Origin: CAISKJ01 sp046351555 | GTDB taxonomy: Bacteria > Myxococcota_A > Polyangia > Polyangiales > Ga0077539 | DNA length: 64,000 bases | Reading direction: 5' to 3' | Assembly: GCA_046351555.1 (NCBI GenBank) | Contig: JAXLYI010000005.1 | Location: 62,001-126,000, forward strand | Shown here: positions 41,382 through 50,474 of the stretch, in pieces | Layout of the letters: each line of letters starts with the position of its first letter | How positions within the stretch are numbered: position 1 is the first letter of the stretch | Notes under the pieces: model-generated | What the model was told of the DNA's origin: nothing | Databases searched by the model: none | What the model saw: the letters and a program-made list of their open reading frames with translations, nothing else | Made by a program: the position numbers and the translations under genes

Positions 41382-42962
41382 TCAGGCGGCGGCGTGTTCG
41401 TCGGCGGGCGCGGCCTGGTTGGCGGCCTCCGCCGCGGTGTCGAGCAGCGCCGCGTCGTCGTTGGCGGCCACCGCGGGCGCCGCCGGGGCCGTCACGACCG
41501 GCCAGAGCCCGTCGGCCAGCGAGGGCGCGCCTTCCTCCTCGCCGTCGTCCTCCTCGACGACGACGGGGGGCTTCGCGACCGCGCAGCAGCGCTTGTATTT
41601 CAACCCCGAGCCGCAGTCGCAGGGCTCGTTGCGCCCGGGGACCTTCTCGGCGACCACCGGGGTCTTGCGGGCGTAGTACCCGGCCATCGCCTCGAGGTAC
41701 GACATCGTGCAGTCGGGGTCCCAGGGGTCGTCGAGCTCGCGCATCCAGCGCTCGGGGAGGTAGAAGTCCTCGGGGCGGTAGCGCGCCACCGACGGTGCGA
41801 TGTGGAAGAGCTCGCCCACCGCGTGCGGCTGGGAGAGCCACGCCGTCGCGCTGTCGACCGCGAGCGGCATCGCCACGTCCACCGGCACGTCCTCGACGCG
41901 GCGCCAGCCGAGGCGCGCGGCCGCCCGCGGGCGCGCGTCGAGCACCCGCCGCGCGCCCCACAGCGCCGCCCGCACGTCGAGGTCGTCGGTCCGTTCGAAG
42001 GCCCGGAGCACGCGCTCGGCGTGGGCGGCGCGCTCGCGGTCGTGGCAGAGCCCCCGCCTCGCCGCGTCGCGCTTCGGGCGGTAGGCGCGCAGCGCGCCGA
42101 GCACCTCGCCCCGGCGGCCCGGGTGCGCGCCCGCGATGGCCGCGAGCTCGAGGGCCGACTGGTGCGCGACGACGACGTAGGGCGAGCGCTCGAAGGCGTG
42201 GCCGCACACGGGCAGGAAGGCGCCGCCGAAGCGCGCCGTGGCCCACGCGCCCACCGCGGAGAGGCACAGCGCGCCGTGCTGCCCGGCGACGCCCGTGACG
42301 GTGGAGGTGATGCGCGCCACGACGTCGCGCGGGCGGTCGGCGTAGTACTCCGCGGGGTCGCCGACGCCGATGAGGGCGCAGAGGTGCTTCACCGCCCAGA
42401 GGTGCTCCCAGAGCTTGCGGAGCGCGTCGCGGTCGCGCGGCTTCGGGCGCTCGAGGTTCCGGAGGTCGTGGCGCGCCTGGAAGATCCAGTCGTGCACGCG
42501 GAAGAGGCACCGCACGTAGTAGGGGAAGAGCAGGGGCTGCAGCGTGGCGAGGTCGAGGAAGGCCTCGCGCGACAGCCCCTCGCCGGCGCCGAGCAGCCGG
42601 TCGAGGAGGCGGCCGATGGCGCGCGCGTCCTCCGGCACGCGCTCGACGGGGCGCATGCAGGCCTTGAGCGCCTCGTGGCGCTCGGCGAGGACGTCGAGCT
42701 GCCACCGCCGCACGACCGGGTGCTCGTGGCGCATCCCCCGGCCGAGGCAGGTGACGAAGCGCCCCTCGCGCGTGACGATGAGGAAGGGCCCCTCGCGCCG
42801 GTCGTCGAGCGAGATGGCGACGCGCTCGGCCCCCGGCGGCAGGCCCGCGCGCGCGAGCACGTGCTTCACCAGCGGCGCGTTGTTGTAGAGCCCGAGCGAG
42901 AGCTCGACCTCGTCGTGCGAGACGCGGTCGAGGCGCGACAGGAAGTGGTGTGCGTGGCCCAT
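41382..42962 (-). CDS. SEC-C metal-binding motif protein, unknown function
   Basis: A 526-residue soluble protein. The only recognisable domain is a SEC-C motif near the C-terminus (about residue 445; GRNEPCDCGSGLKYKRCC), which binds zinc in SecA and many other proteins. The first 430 residues are helical and rich in Arg, Leu and Ala, with no known motif. An acidic patch follows (VVVEEDDGEEEG), then an Ala-rich tail. A GAGGAG Shine-Dalgarno precedes the ATG at 42962. It lies 69 bases upstream of the candidate lipoprotein on the same strand and may be co-transcribed with it. Function is unknown. Confidence 0.75.
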   Translation of the reverse strand: MGHAHHFLSRLDRVSHDEVELSLGLYNNAPLVKHVLARAGLPPGAERVAISLDDRREGPFLIVTREGRFVTCLGRGMRHEHPVVRRWQLDVLAERHEALKACMRPVERVPEDARAIGRLLDRLLGAGEGLSREAFLDLATLQPLLFPYYVRCLFRVHDWIFQARHDLRNLERPKPRDRDALRKLWEHLWAVKHLCALIGVGDPAEYYADRPRDVVARITSTVTGVAGQHGALCLSAVGAWATARFGGAFLPVCGHAFERSPYVVVAHQSALELAAIAGAHPGRRGEVLGALRAYRPKRDAARRGLCHDRERAAHAERVLRAFERTDDLDVRAALWGARRVLDARPRAAARLGWRRVEDVPVDVAMPLAVDSATAWLSQPHAVGELFHIAPSVARYRPEDFYLPERWMRELDDPWDPDCTMSYLEAMAGYYARKTPVVAEKVPGRNEPCDCGSGLKYKRCCAVAKPPVVVEEDDGEEEGAPSLADGLWPVVTAPAAPAVAANDDAALLDTAAEAANQAAPADEHAAA

Positions 42963-43159
42963 CGGGGTGAGGTTCTCCTCTCGACGTCGACGATACCGGA
43001 CGCGCGGCGCCGATCACCGCCCGCCGCGGCTTCGAAGCGCGCCCGTACGATTTCGAGACGGGCCTCTCAAGCGCCCCCCAACAGCGGGGACAGAGGGCGC
43101 CGCGCGGGAGCGGCGCCGACCACGCTCTCACCCCGCCGCGGCAGCGCCCGCGGCACCGC

Positions 43160-43165
43160 GGAGGA
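43160..43165 (+). promoter_or_regulatory. Ribosome binding site (GGAGGA)
   Basis: GGAGGA ends five bases before the ATG at 43171 and fixes that start; the open frame further upstream has no such site. Confidence 0.6.
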
Positions 43166-43170
43166 CTGCC

Positions 43171-43803
43171 ATGAAGTTCAATTCCCTCGTCGCCTGCGTC
43201 GCCTCGCTCGCCCTCTCCGCCGGCTGTGCCGCGGAGGCCGACCTCGACTCCGGCGAGAGCGTCGAGGCCCTCGGCGAGGCCGCCTGCGGCACCGTCAGCG
43301 GCTACCCCTACGCCGGCGCGTCCGCCAACGGCGCCACGCAGCTCATCGGGGCGAACCCCTTCTGCAGCACGGCCGTCACCGCCGCCACCTCGCCCAACGC
43401 CAGCTACACCAACGCGGGCTGCACCAACCAGTTCGTCTCCGAGGTGCGCGGCACGTCGGGGCGGGCGCTCACCGCGAGCGTCTCGTGGGCGGGGCCCGCG
43501 CTCACCACGCAGGGCGCCTGCGAGTCGTCGGTGATGGGCGTCGCGCTCTACGGCCGCAACCTGCTGGGCGGCTGGTCGAAGGTGGGCCAGACGCACCTCG
43601 CCGGGCGCTGGATCCCGGCGAGCACGGGCGGGTTCCAGATCCCCGCGCACTGCGAGTTCGTGCGGCCCACGGGCGAGCCCGCGCTCCCGTCGCTGGCGAC
43701 GGGGCACCTCTACAACGCCGTCCGCGCGGTGGGCTACGGGCTGACGCTCTTCGTCCCGCAGCGCGTCCGGCTCGGGGTCTCGTACGGCACCGGGCCCTGC
43801 TGA
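43171..43803 (+). CDS. Small exported lipoprotein, unknown function
   Basis: A 210-residue lipoprotein with signal peptide MKFNSLVACVASLALSAGC and lipobox LSAGC. The mature protein has about seven cysteines (AACGTVSG, PFCSTAV, NAGCTNQF, GACESSV, AHCEFV, GPC at the end) in pairs that may form disulfides. It contains regular beta-strand-like segments (ALTASVSWAGPALTT, VMGVALYGRNLLGG, LTLFVPQRVRLGVSYG). I do not recognise the family. The gene stands alone, between a divergent SEC-C gene and convergent glmS, 16 bases from the end of glmS. Confidence 0.72.
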   Translation: MKFNSLVACVASLALSAGCAAEADLDSGESVEALGEAACGTVSGYPYAGASANGATQLIGANPFCSTAVTAATSPNASYTNAGCTNQFVSEVRGTSGRALTASVSWAGPALTTQGACESSVMGVALYGRNLLGGWSKVGQTHLAGRWIPASTGGFQIPAHCEFVRPTGEPALPSLATGHLYNAVRAVGYGLTLFVPQRVRLGVSYGTGPC

Positions 43804-43819
43804 AGGGCCGGCGCCCGGG

Positions 43820-45646
<1,827 letters not shown>

Positions 45647-45685
45647 GGACTTCGCCTCGACGTGAAGTGGTTTGTGGAGAGGGCC

Positions 45686-45697
45686 GCGGGGCCCCGC
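45686..45697. terminator. GC-rich palindrome between the matrixin gene and glmS
   Basis: GCGGGGCCCCGC, a perfect 12-base palindrome, lies between the matrixin stop and the glmS start, both on the minus strand. It may act as a weak terminator for the matrixin operon or as part of the glmS leader. No T-tract follows. Confidence 0.3.
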
Positions 45698-45783
45698 AGA
45701 GCCCCGACGCGGGGGCGTTTCTCGCGCCAACGGGCGGCGGGCGCAAGGCTTCGAACGGTGGATGTGCGGCGACCGGTCGGGAT

Positions 45784-47346
45784 TCAGGCGCGAGCGGCGC
45801 GGCGGCGGCGCCGGAGCAGCGCGGCGAGCGCGGCGAGCGCGGCGAGGGGGCGGGCGTCAGAGGCGGCGGGCGGGGTCGTGCAGCCGCAGCCGGCCGACGA
45901 TCCGCCGACGGGGAAACCGCCGCCGCCGTCGTTGGAGGATGCGGCGTCGCCGGTGGCGGGCGCGTCGGACGACGTCACGGGCGCGTCGGCGGGGGGCCCG
46001 CCCGCGTCGGGGGACTCGGGCGCGTCGGGCGGGGGCGGCGCGGGCGCGTCGGCCGGCGGGGTCGACGCGTCCATGGGCGGCGGTACGTCGGGGACGCCGC
46101 CGGCGTCGGGCGTCGCCGCGTCGCAGGTGTTGGTGCCCGGCACGCACACCGACTGGCCGGAGGTGATGCGGGCGCCGCAGCGGTAGCCGCGCGGGCAGGT
46201 GCAGTCGTCGACGCACACGCGCGTGCAGAAAGGCGAGATGCCGCTGCCGCCGACGCAGATGCCGCCCGACGCGCAGTCGCCGGGCTGGCTGCACGGCTCG
46301 CCGAACTGCGCCGTCCCGGACGGGGCGGGCGTCGTCGAGCACTCGGCCGGGAGCCACGCGTACCCGCTCGCGCACGCGCCCCGCACGGGGCCCGTCTGCG
46401 TGCCTGACACGCACTGGTTGGTGGCGCCGCACCAGCCGCAGCCGTTGACGGGCGTGCAGGTGCCGCAGCCCGCGTAGCGCGCGCAGGGGTCGGCGACCCC
46501 CGCGTCGGCGACCGAGCCGGCGTCGGGCGTCGCGGCGGCGCACTGCGTCGGGACCCACGCCCACGCGCCGCCGCACGCCGCGCCCGACGGGCCGGTGGAG
46601 GTGCCCGACATGCAGAGGTTGCGGGCCGCGCACCAGCCGCAGCCGTTGAGGGGCGTGCAGCCCGCGCAGGAGGCCGCACGCGCGCAGGGGTCGGTGGGCG
46701 GCGGCGTGACGCCCGAGTCGGGCGCGACGCCGGCGTCGGGCACTGCGCCGCCAGACGGGTAGAGCGCACAGACGCCGGCGATGTCGTCGGCGGAGAGCGC
46801 GCGGAGCACGCCGCCGGAGTACGAGGCGAACATCACCGCGCCGCGCGTGGAGCTGTGGTCGAGGCCGAGGAAGTGGCCCTCCTCGTGCGTCGCGATCGAC
46901 TGCGCGTCCACGCCGCCGCGGCCGGTGGTGTTCCAGGTGAAGCCGACGTTGTTGAATTGGATGTCGGCGTCGAGGAAGTAGCCGCCGACGCGGTACACGG
47001 GGGTCGTGACGCCGATGGTGACGTTGACCGCGCCGAGCTCCGCGGGCCACGAGCCCGAGACCCAGAGGATGCTGTTCTCCCGGTCGCTCGCGGAGGCGCG
47101 GGCGACGGAGGTCGTGCCGGCGTTGGCCGCGCGCCACGTCGTGCAGGTGGGGGCCGCCCACGACGCGAAGCCGCCGTCGACCGCCGCCTGCCCCGCGGCG
47201 CTGCCCAGCGCGGGCGGCACCGACGCGAGGTTGATGCGGTACGGGATCGGGAGCGAGGACGCGTTCCAACGCGACTCGCTCGGCTGCCAGGCCCACGCCG
47301 GCGCCGCGAAGGTGAGCGCCAGCGCGGCGAGCGCGAGGCGCCTCAT
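45784..47346 (-). CDS. Matrixin-type metalloprotease with Cys-rich modules and MYXO-CTERM-like tail
   Basis: A 520-residue exported zinc protease. The ATG at 47346 gives a signal peptide (MRRLALAALALTFAAPAWA) and overlaps the stop of the upstream gene (ATGA). The catalytic domain (about residues 20-185) has HEEGHFLGLDH, the matrixin HExxHxxGxxH zinc site, about residue 150. Two PSI/plexin-like cysteine modules follow (CAGCTPLNGCGWC and CGTCTPVNGCGWC), then another Cys-rich part with CTCPRGYRCG. A long Asp/Ala/Pro linker leads to a C-terminal GCGC pair, hydrophobic LAALAALAALL and RRRRRAAR, the layout of MYXO-CTERM surface-sorting tails. The protein is likely surface-anchored or released. The preceding gene probably encodes a partner. 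Confidence 0.9.
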   Translation of the reverse strand: MRRLALAALALTFAAPAWAWQPSESRWNASSLPIPYRINLASVPPALGSAAGQAAVDGGFASWAAPTCTTWRAANAGTTSVARASASDRENSILWVSGSWPAELGAVNVTIGVTTPVYRVGGYFLDADIQFNNVGFTWNTTGRGGVDAQSIATHEEGHFLGLDHSSTRGAVMFASYSGGVLRALSADDIAGVCALYPSGGAVPDAGVAPDSGVTPPPTDPCARAASCAGCTPLNGCGWCAARNLCMSGTSTGPSGAACGGAWAWVPTQCAAATPDAGSVADAGVADPCARYAGCGTCTPVNGCGWCGATNQCVSGTQTGPVRGACASGYAWLPAECSTTPAPSGTAQFGEPCSQPGDCASGGICVGGSGISPFCTRVCVDDCTCPRGYRCGARITSGQSVCVPGTNTCDAATPDAGGVPDVPPPMDASTPPADAPAPPPPDAPESPDAGGPPADAPVTSSDAPATGDAASSNDGGGGFPVGGSSAGCGCTTPPAASDARPLAALAALAALLRRRRRAARA

Positions 47347-47924
47347 CGGCGCGCCCTCGCCAGCGCCGCGAGGCTCGACACGAGCTGCGGGAGCGTCTCG
47401 CGCGGGTCGGCCGCCGGGTGCTCGATGACCCGCACCTGGCCCCCCTGCATCCGCGCGAGGGTGAGGCCCGACAGGTCGCGGTGCACCTCCGGCGCGACGC
47501 CCGGCGCCTGCGCGGCGACGTACCACGCCGACTGCGCCATCGCCGTGAGGTACACCACGCCCGCGCCGCGGCGCAGGCAGAGCACCACGTCGGCCCCCGC
47601 CTCCAGCCGCGCGTCACCCGACACCCGCGACACCAGCCCCTCCACCTCACCGCCGAACTGGCGCAGCACCAGCTCCGCGGGCCCGTCGCCCTTCACGTAC
47701 TGCGTCACCGCGAGGCGGGTCAGCGTGATGATCTGCGTGCGGTCCTCGTTCCACCGCGAGGTGGCGCCCACCACGGTGGCGCGCACCACGAGGTCGGACA
47801 TCTCCACGAGCTGGGCGCGGTCGACCTGCACGGCCACCGTGGCCTCCGCGGGGTCGGCGGCGAGGAGCGTCAGCGCGAGCCCGAGAGCCGTGGCCACGCG
47901 CGTCATCCAGGGATGGCGTCGCAT
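47343..47924 (-). CDS. Secreted protein preceding the matrixin, unknown function
   Basis: A 193-residue exported protein with a signal peptide (TALGLALTLLAADPAEA). The mature part contains RAQLVEMSDLVVRATVVGATSRW and TQYVKGDGPAELVLRQFGGEV, a beta-rich domain; I have no family name. A short basic tail ends ALARARR. A perfect GGAGGT ribosome site lies nine bases before the ATG. The gene overlaps the matrixin start by four bases, so the two are made together; it may be a chaperone, inhibitor or substrate-binding partner of the protease. That role is inference. Confidence 0.75.
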   Translation of the reverse strand: MRRHPWMTRVATALGLALTLLAADPAEATVAVQVDRAQLVEMSDLVVRATVVGATSRWNEDRTQIITLTRLAVTQYVKGDGPAELVLRQFGGEVEGLVSRVSGDARLEAGADVVLCLRRGAGVVYLTAMAQSAWYVAAQAPGVAPEVHRDLSGLTLARMQGGQVRVIEHPAADPRETLPQLVSSLAALARARR

Positions 47925-47933
47925 CAGAAAAGT

Positions 47934-47939
47934 ACCTCC
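47934..47939 (-). promoter_or_regulatory. Ribosome binding site (GGAGGT)
   Basis: GGAGGT on the minus strand, nine bases before the ATG at 47924, is an exact anti-SD match and supports this start. Confidence 0.6.
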
Positions 47940-48138
47940 AGGAAGTTCGGGGTCAGGACGGCGACCAGAACGACGGACCTTTCACACGCGCCGCGGGCCC
48001 CCGTCAACTCGGGCCCGGCGGCCGCGGCGAGGGGTACATGTTTTTCCCGCCCCCCGCCGCGTCACAACCTCGTACCGGGCGCTGCCCCGCGCGCTCAAGG
48101 GGCCGCCCGAGGGCGCCGTTGCCAGAGACGCAACCACC

Positions 48139-49794
48139 GTGGATCGCCCCCTCGACGCCGACCTCGACGCCCTGCTCCAGCGCTTCCAGACCGCCTGGGA
48201 CGCCCCCGACGGCGCGCGCACCGCCACCGACGCGCTGCGCGACGGGGTGCGGCAGCTCGTCACGGCGGCCCTGCGGCGTGAGCGCGGGGAGTTCCTCTCC
48301 AGGGTGACCCACGAGGTGCGGACGCCGCTCAACGGGCTCATGGGCTTCGTCGACCTCGCGCGCCGCGAAGCCCTCCCCGCCCAGGTGCAGGAGCACCTCC
48401 AGCTCGCCCACCAGAGCGGCACCCAGCTCAGCGGCCTCCTCGACGACCTCCTCTCGCTCCAGCGCCTCGACGCCGGCGAGGCGCCCCGCGTCACCGCCCC
48501 CGTCGACCCGCGCTCCGTCGCCCGCGACCTCGAGCTCGCGTGGCGCGACCGGGCCACCCGCAAGGGCCTCGCCTTCAGCGCCCACGTCGCGCCCGACGTG
48601 CCCTGCGCGGTCGTCACCGACGGCGACGCCCTACGCCAGCTCCTCGGGCACCTCGCCTCCAACGCCGTGAAGTTCACCGACCGCGGCGGCGTGGTCGTCT
48701 CCCTCCGCGTCGTCGAGCGCTACGGCGACGCCGCCACCCTCCGCGTCGACGTGACCGACACGGGGCCCGGCTTCGCCCCCGGCGACCTCCCGCAGCTCCT
48801 CCAGCCCTTCCAGCAAGGCCACCGCTTCGACACCCGCGCCCACGGCGGCGCCGGCCTCGGCCTCGCGCTCGCGTCGCGCCTCGCCGCCCACCTCGGCGGC
48901 GCGCTCGACGTCGACGCCGCGCCCGGCGAGGGCAGCGAGTTCTCCCTCACCCTCCCGGTCACCGTGGCCGCCGAGGCCCCCTCCGACCGCGGCGCGGTGC
49001 CCGACGCGCCGCCGCCGGGCGCCCCCCTCCGCGTGCTCCTCGCCGAGGACAACGCCGTCAACCAGGTGCTCGGCGTCGCGCTCCTCCAGCGCGAGGGCTA
49101 CCGCGTGCGCGTCGCCGCCAACGGCCGCGAGGCCGTCGACGCCGTCCGCGACGAGGCCGTCGACCTCGTGCTCATGGACCTCCAGATGCCCGAGGTGGAC
49201 GGCTACGAGGCGACGGTGCGCATCCGCGCCCTCGACGCCGCCCGCGGCCGCCGCACCCCCATCGTCGCCCTCACCGCCCACGGCGACGCCGCCGAGCGCC
49301 GCCGCTGCCTCGCGCTCGGCATGGACGACTTCGTCGGCAAGCCCCTCGACTGGCCCACCCTCCGCCGCACGCTCGCCCGCTGGCACGCGGTCGGCAGCGC
49401 CGCGCCCCCGCCGCCGCCCCGCGCCCCCGCCGACGGCGCCGTCGACGTCCCCTCGCTCCGCGCCCGCGTCGCCGGGCGCCGCGACGTGCTCCAGCGCCTC
49501 GTCGACGCCTTCCGGGAGCAGCACCCCTCGCAGCGGGCAGCCCTGCGCGGCGCCGTCGCGCGCGGCAACGAGGCCGAGCTCCGCGCCGTCGCCCACAAGA
49601 TGATCGGCACGCTCTCGTGCTTCAGCGCCACCGCCGCGGTCGCGCTGGCCCGCGAGGTCGAGCGCCGCGCCATCGCGGGCGAGCTCGCCGACATCCAGCC
49701 CCAGCTCGACGCGCTCGACCGCGCCGTCGACGCCGTCGAACCCGTGCTGTCGCGCCTCGTCACCGAGGGCTTCGGCGAGGAGATCGCGCTTTGA
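48139..49794 (+). CDS. Cytoplasmic hybrid histidine kinase (HisKA-HATPase-REC-Hpt)
   Basis: A 551-residue soluble kinase from the GTG at 48139. After a helical N-terminus, the H-box (LSRVTHEVRTPLNGLMGFV) carries the phospho-acceptor His58. The HATPase has the N-box (HLASNAVKFTDRGG) and G-boxes (VTDTGPGFAPGD, HGGAGLGLALASRLA). A receiver domain follows (RVLLAEDNAVNQVLG) with Asp347 in LVLMDLQMPE. A C-terminal Hpt domain has His486 in VAHKMIGTLSCF. It lacks a membrane span or known sensor domain, so its signal probably comes from a partner. All phospho-relay residues are present. The response-regulator gene begins inside its stop codon (TTGA). Confidence 0.94.
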   Translation: MDRPLDADLDALLQRFQTAWDAPDGARTATDALRDGVRQLVTAALRRERGEFLSRVTHEVRTPLNGLMGFVDLARREALPAQVQEHLQLAHQSGTQLSGLLDDLLSLQRLDAGEAPRVTAPVDPRSVARDLELAWRDRATRKGLAFSAHVAPDVPCAVVTDGDALRQLLGHLASNAVKFTDRGGVVVSLRVVERYGDAATLRVDVTDTGPGFAPGDLPQLLQPFQQGHRFDTRAHGGAGLGLALASRLAAHLGGALDVDAAPGEGSEFSLTLPVTVAAEAPSDRGAVPDAPPPGAPLRVLLAEDNAVNQVLGVALLQREGYRVRVAANGREAVDAVRDEAVDLVLMDLQMPEVDGYEATVRIRALDAARGRRTPIVALTAHGDAAERRRCLALGMDDFVGKPLDWPTLRRTLARWHAVGSAAPPPPPRAPADGAVDVPSLRARVAGRRDVLQRLVDAFREQHPSQRAALRGAVARGNEAELRAVAHKMIGTLSCFSATAAVALAREVERRAIAGELADIQPQLDALDRAVDAVEPVLSRLVTEGFGEEIAL

Positions 49795-50441
49795 ACACGC
49801 CCACCGCCGCCCCCGCCGCCCCCCGCGTGCTCGTCGCCGACGACGACCTCGTCTCCCGCATGCTCCTCGAGGCGACGCTGCTCGACCTCGGCTACGACGT
49901 GACCACCGTCTCCGACGGCGGCGCCGCCCTCGACGCGCTCGACCGGGACGCGGGCCCCACCCTCGCGATCCTCGACTGGGAGATGCCGCGGCTGAGCGGC
50001 CCCGACGTCTGCCGCGAGCTGCGCGCGCGCCGCCCCAACCGCCCCTGGTACCTGCTCCTCCTCACCGTGCGCGGCGGCACCACCAACGTCGTCCAGGGCC
50101 TGCGCGCGGGCGCCAACGACCACATCACCAAGCCCTTCGACCGCGACGAACTCGCCGCCCGCCTCGCCGTCGCGAGCAACGTCATCGCCCTCCAGACCTC
50201 GCTCGCCGCGCGCGTCCGCGAGCTCGAGCACGCCCTCGGCCACATCAAGACCCTCCGCGGCCTCCTGCCGATCTGCGCGTGGTGCAAGAAGATCCGCGAC
50301 GACGGCAACTACTGGCGCCAGGTCGAGGACTACGTCGCCTGCCACACCGAGGCGAGCTTCACCCACGGCATCTGCCCCACCTGCGAGGAGAACCTCGAGG
50401 AAGAAGCCCAGCGCTACGTGCGCTCGTCGCGCGGCGCCTGA
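49791..50441 (+). CDS. Response regulator with C-terminal four-Cys domain
   Basis: A 216-residue regulator starting at TTG 49791, which overlaps the kinase stop by four bases; no other in-frame start is near the domain boundary. The receiver domain has VLVADDDLVSRML and the phospho-acceptor Asp62 in LAILDWEMP. The conserved Lys is in HITKPFDRDELAARL. The C-terminal region has ICAWCKKIRDDGNYW and HGICPTCEEN, two Cys pairs that could bind zinc; this domain follows receivers in other bacteria, but its target is not known to me. No DNA-binding domain is present. It is the likely partner of the hybrid kinase. Confidence 0.9.
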   Translation: MNTPTAAPAAPRVLVADDDLVSRMLLEATLLDLGYDVTTVSDGGAALDALDRDAGPTLAILDWEMPRLSGPDVCRELRARRPNRPWYLLLLTVRGGTTNVVQGLRAGANDHITKPFDRDELAARLAVASNVIALQTSLAARVRELEHALGHIKTLRGLLPICAWCKKIRDDGNYWRQVEDYVACHTEASFTHGICPTCEENLEEEAQRYVRSSRGA

Positions 50442-50457
50442 GGGTCCCCCGTTGGTG

Positions 50458-50463
50458 TATGGT
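50458..50463 (+). promoter_or_regulatory. Candidate -10 box (TATGGT) for hrpB
   Basis: TATGGT ends 11 bases before the ATG at 50475, the same spacing as before the fumarase and aminotransferase genes. No -35 element is visible. Confidence 0.3.
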
Positions 50464-50474
50464 CGGCGCCCCGC

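Noticed and set aside
43171..43803. Second candidate substrate for the DUF692 enzyme, because of its cysteines
   Set aside because: Its cysteines are scattered in ordinary pairs with no C-x-G-x-N-x-C motif.
45647..45783. glmS ribozyme in the glmS leader
   Set aside because: The 137-base gap contains a simple palindrome but nothing resembling the ribozyme core, which is known mainly from Firmicutes.
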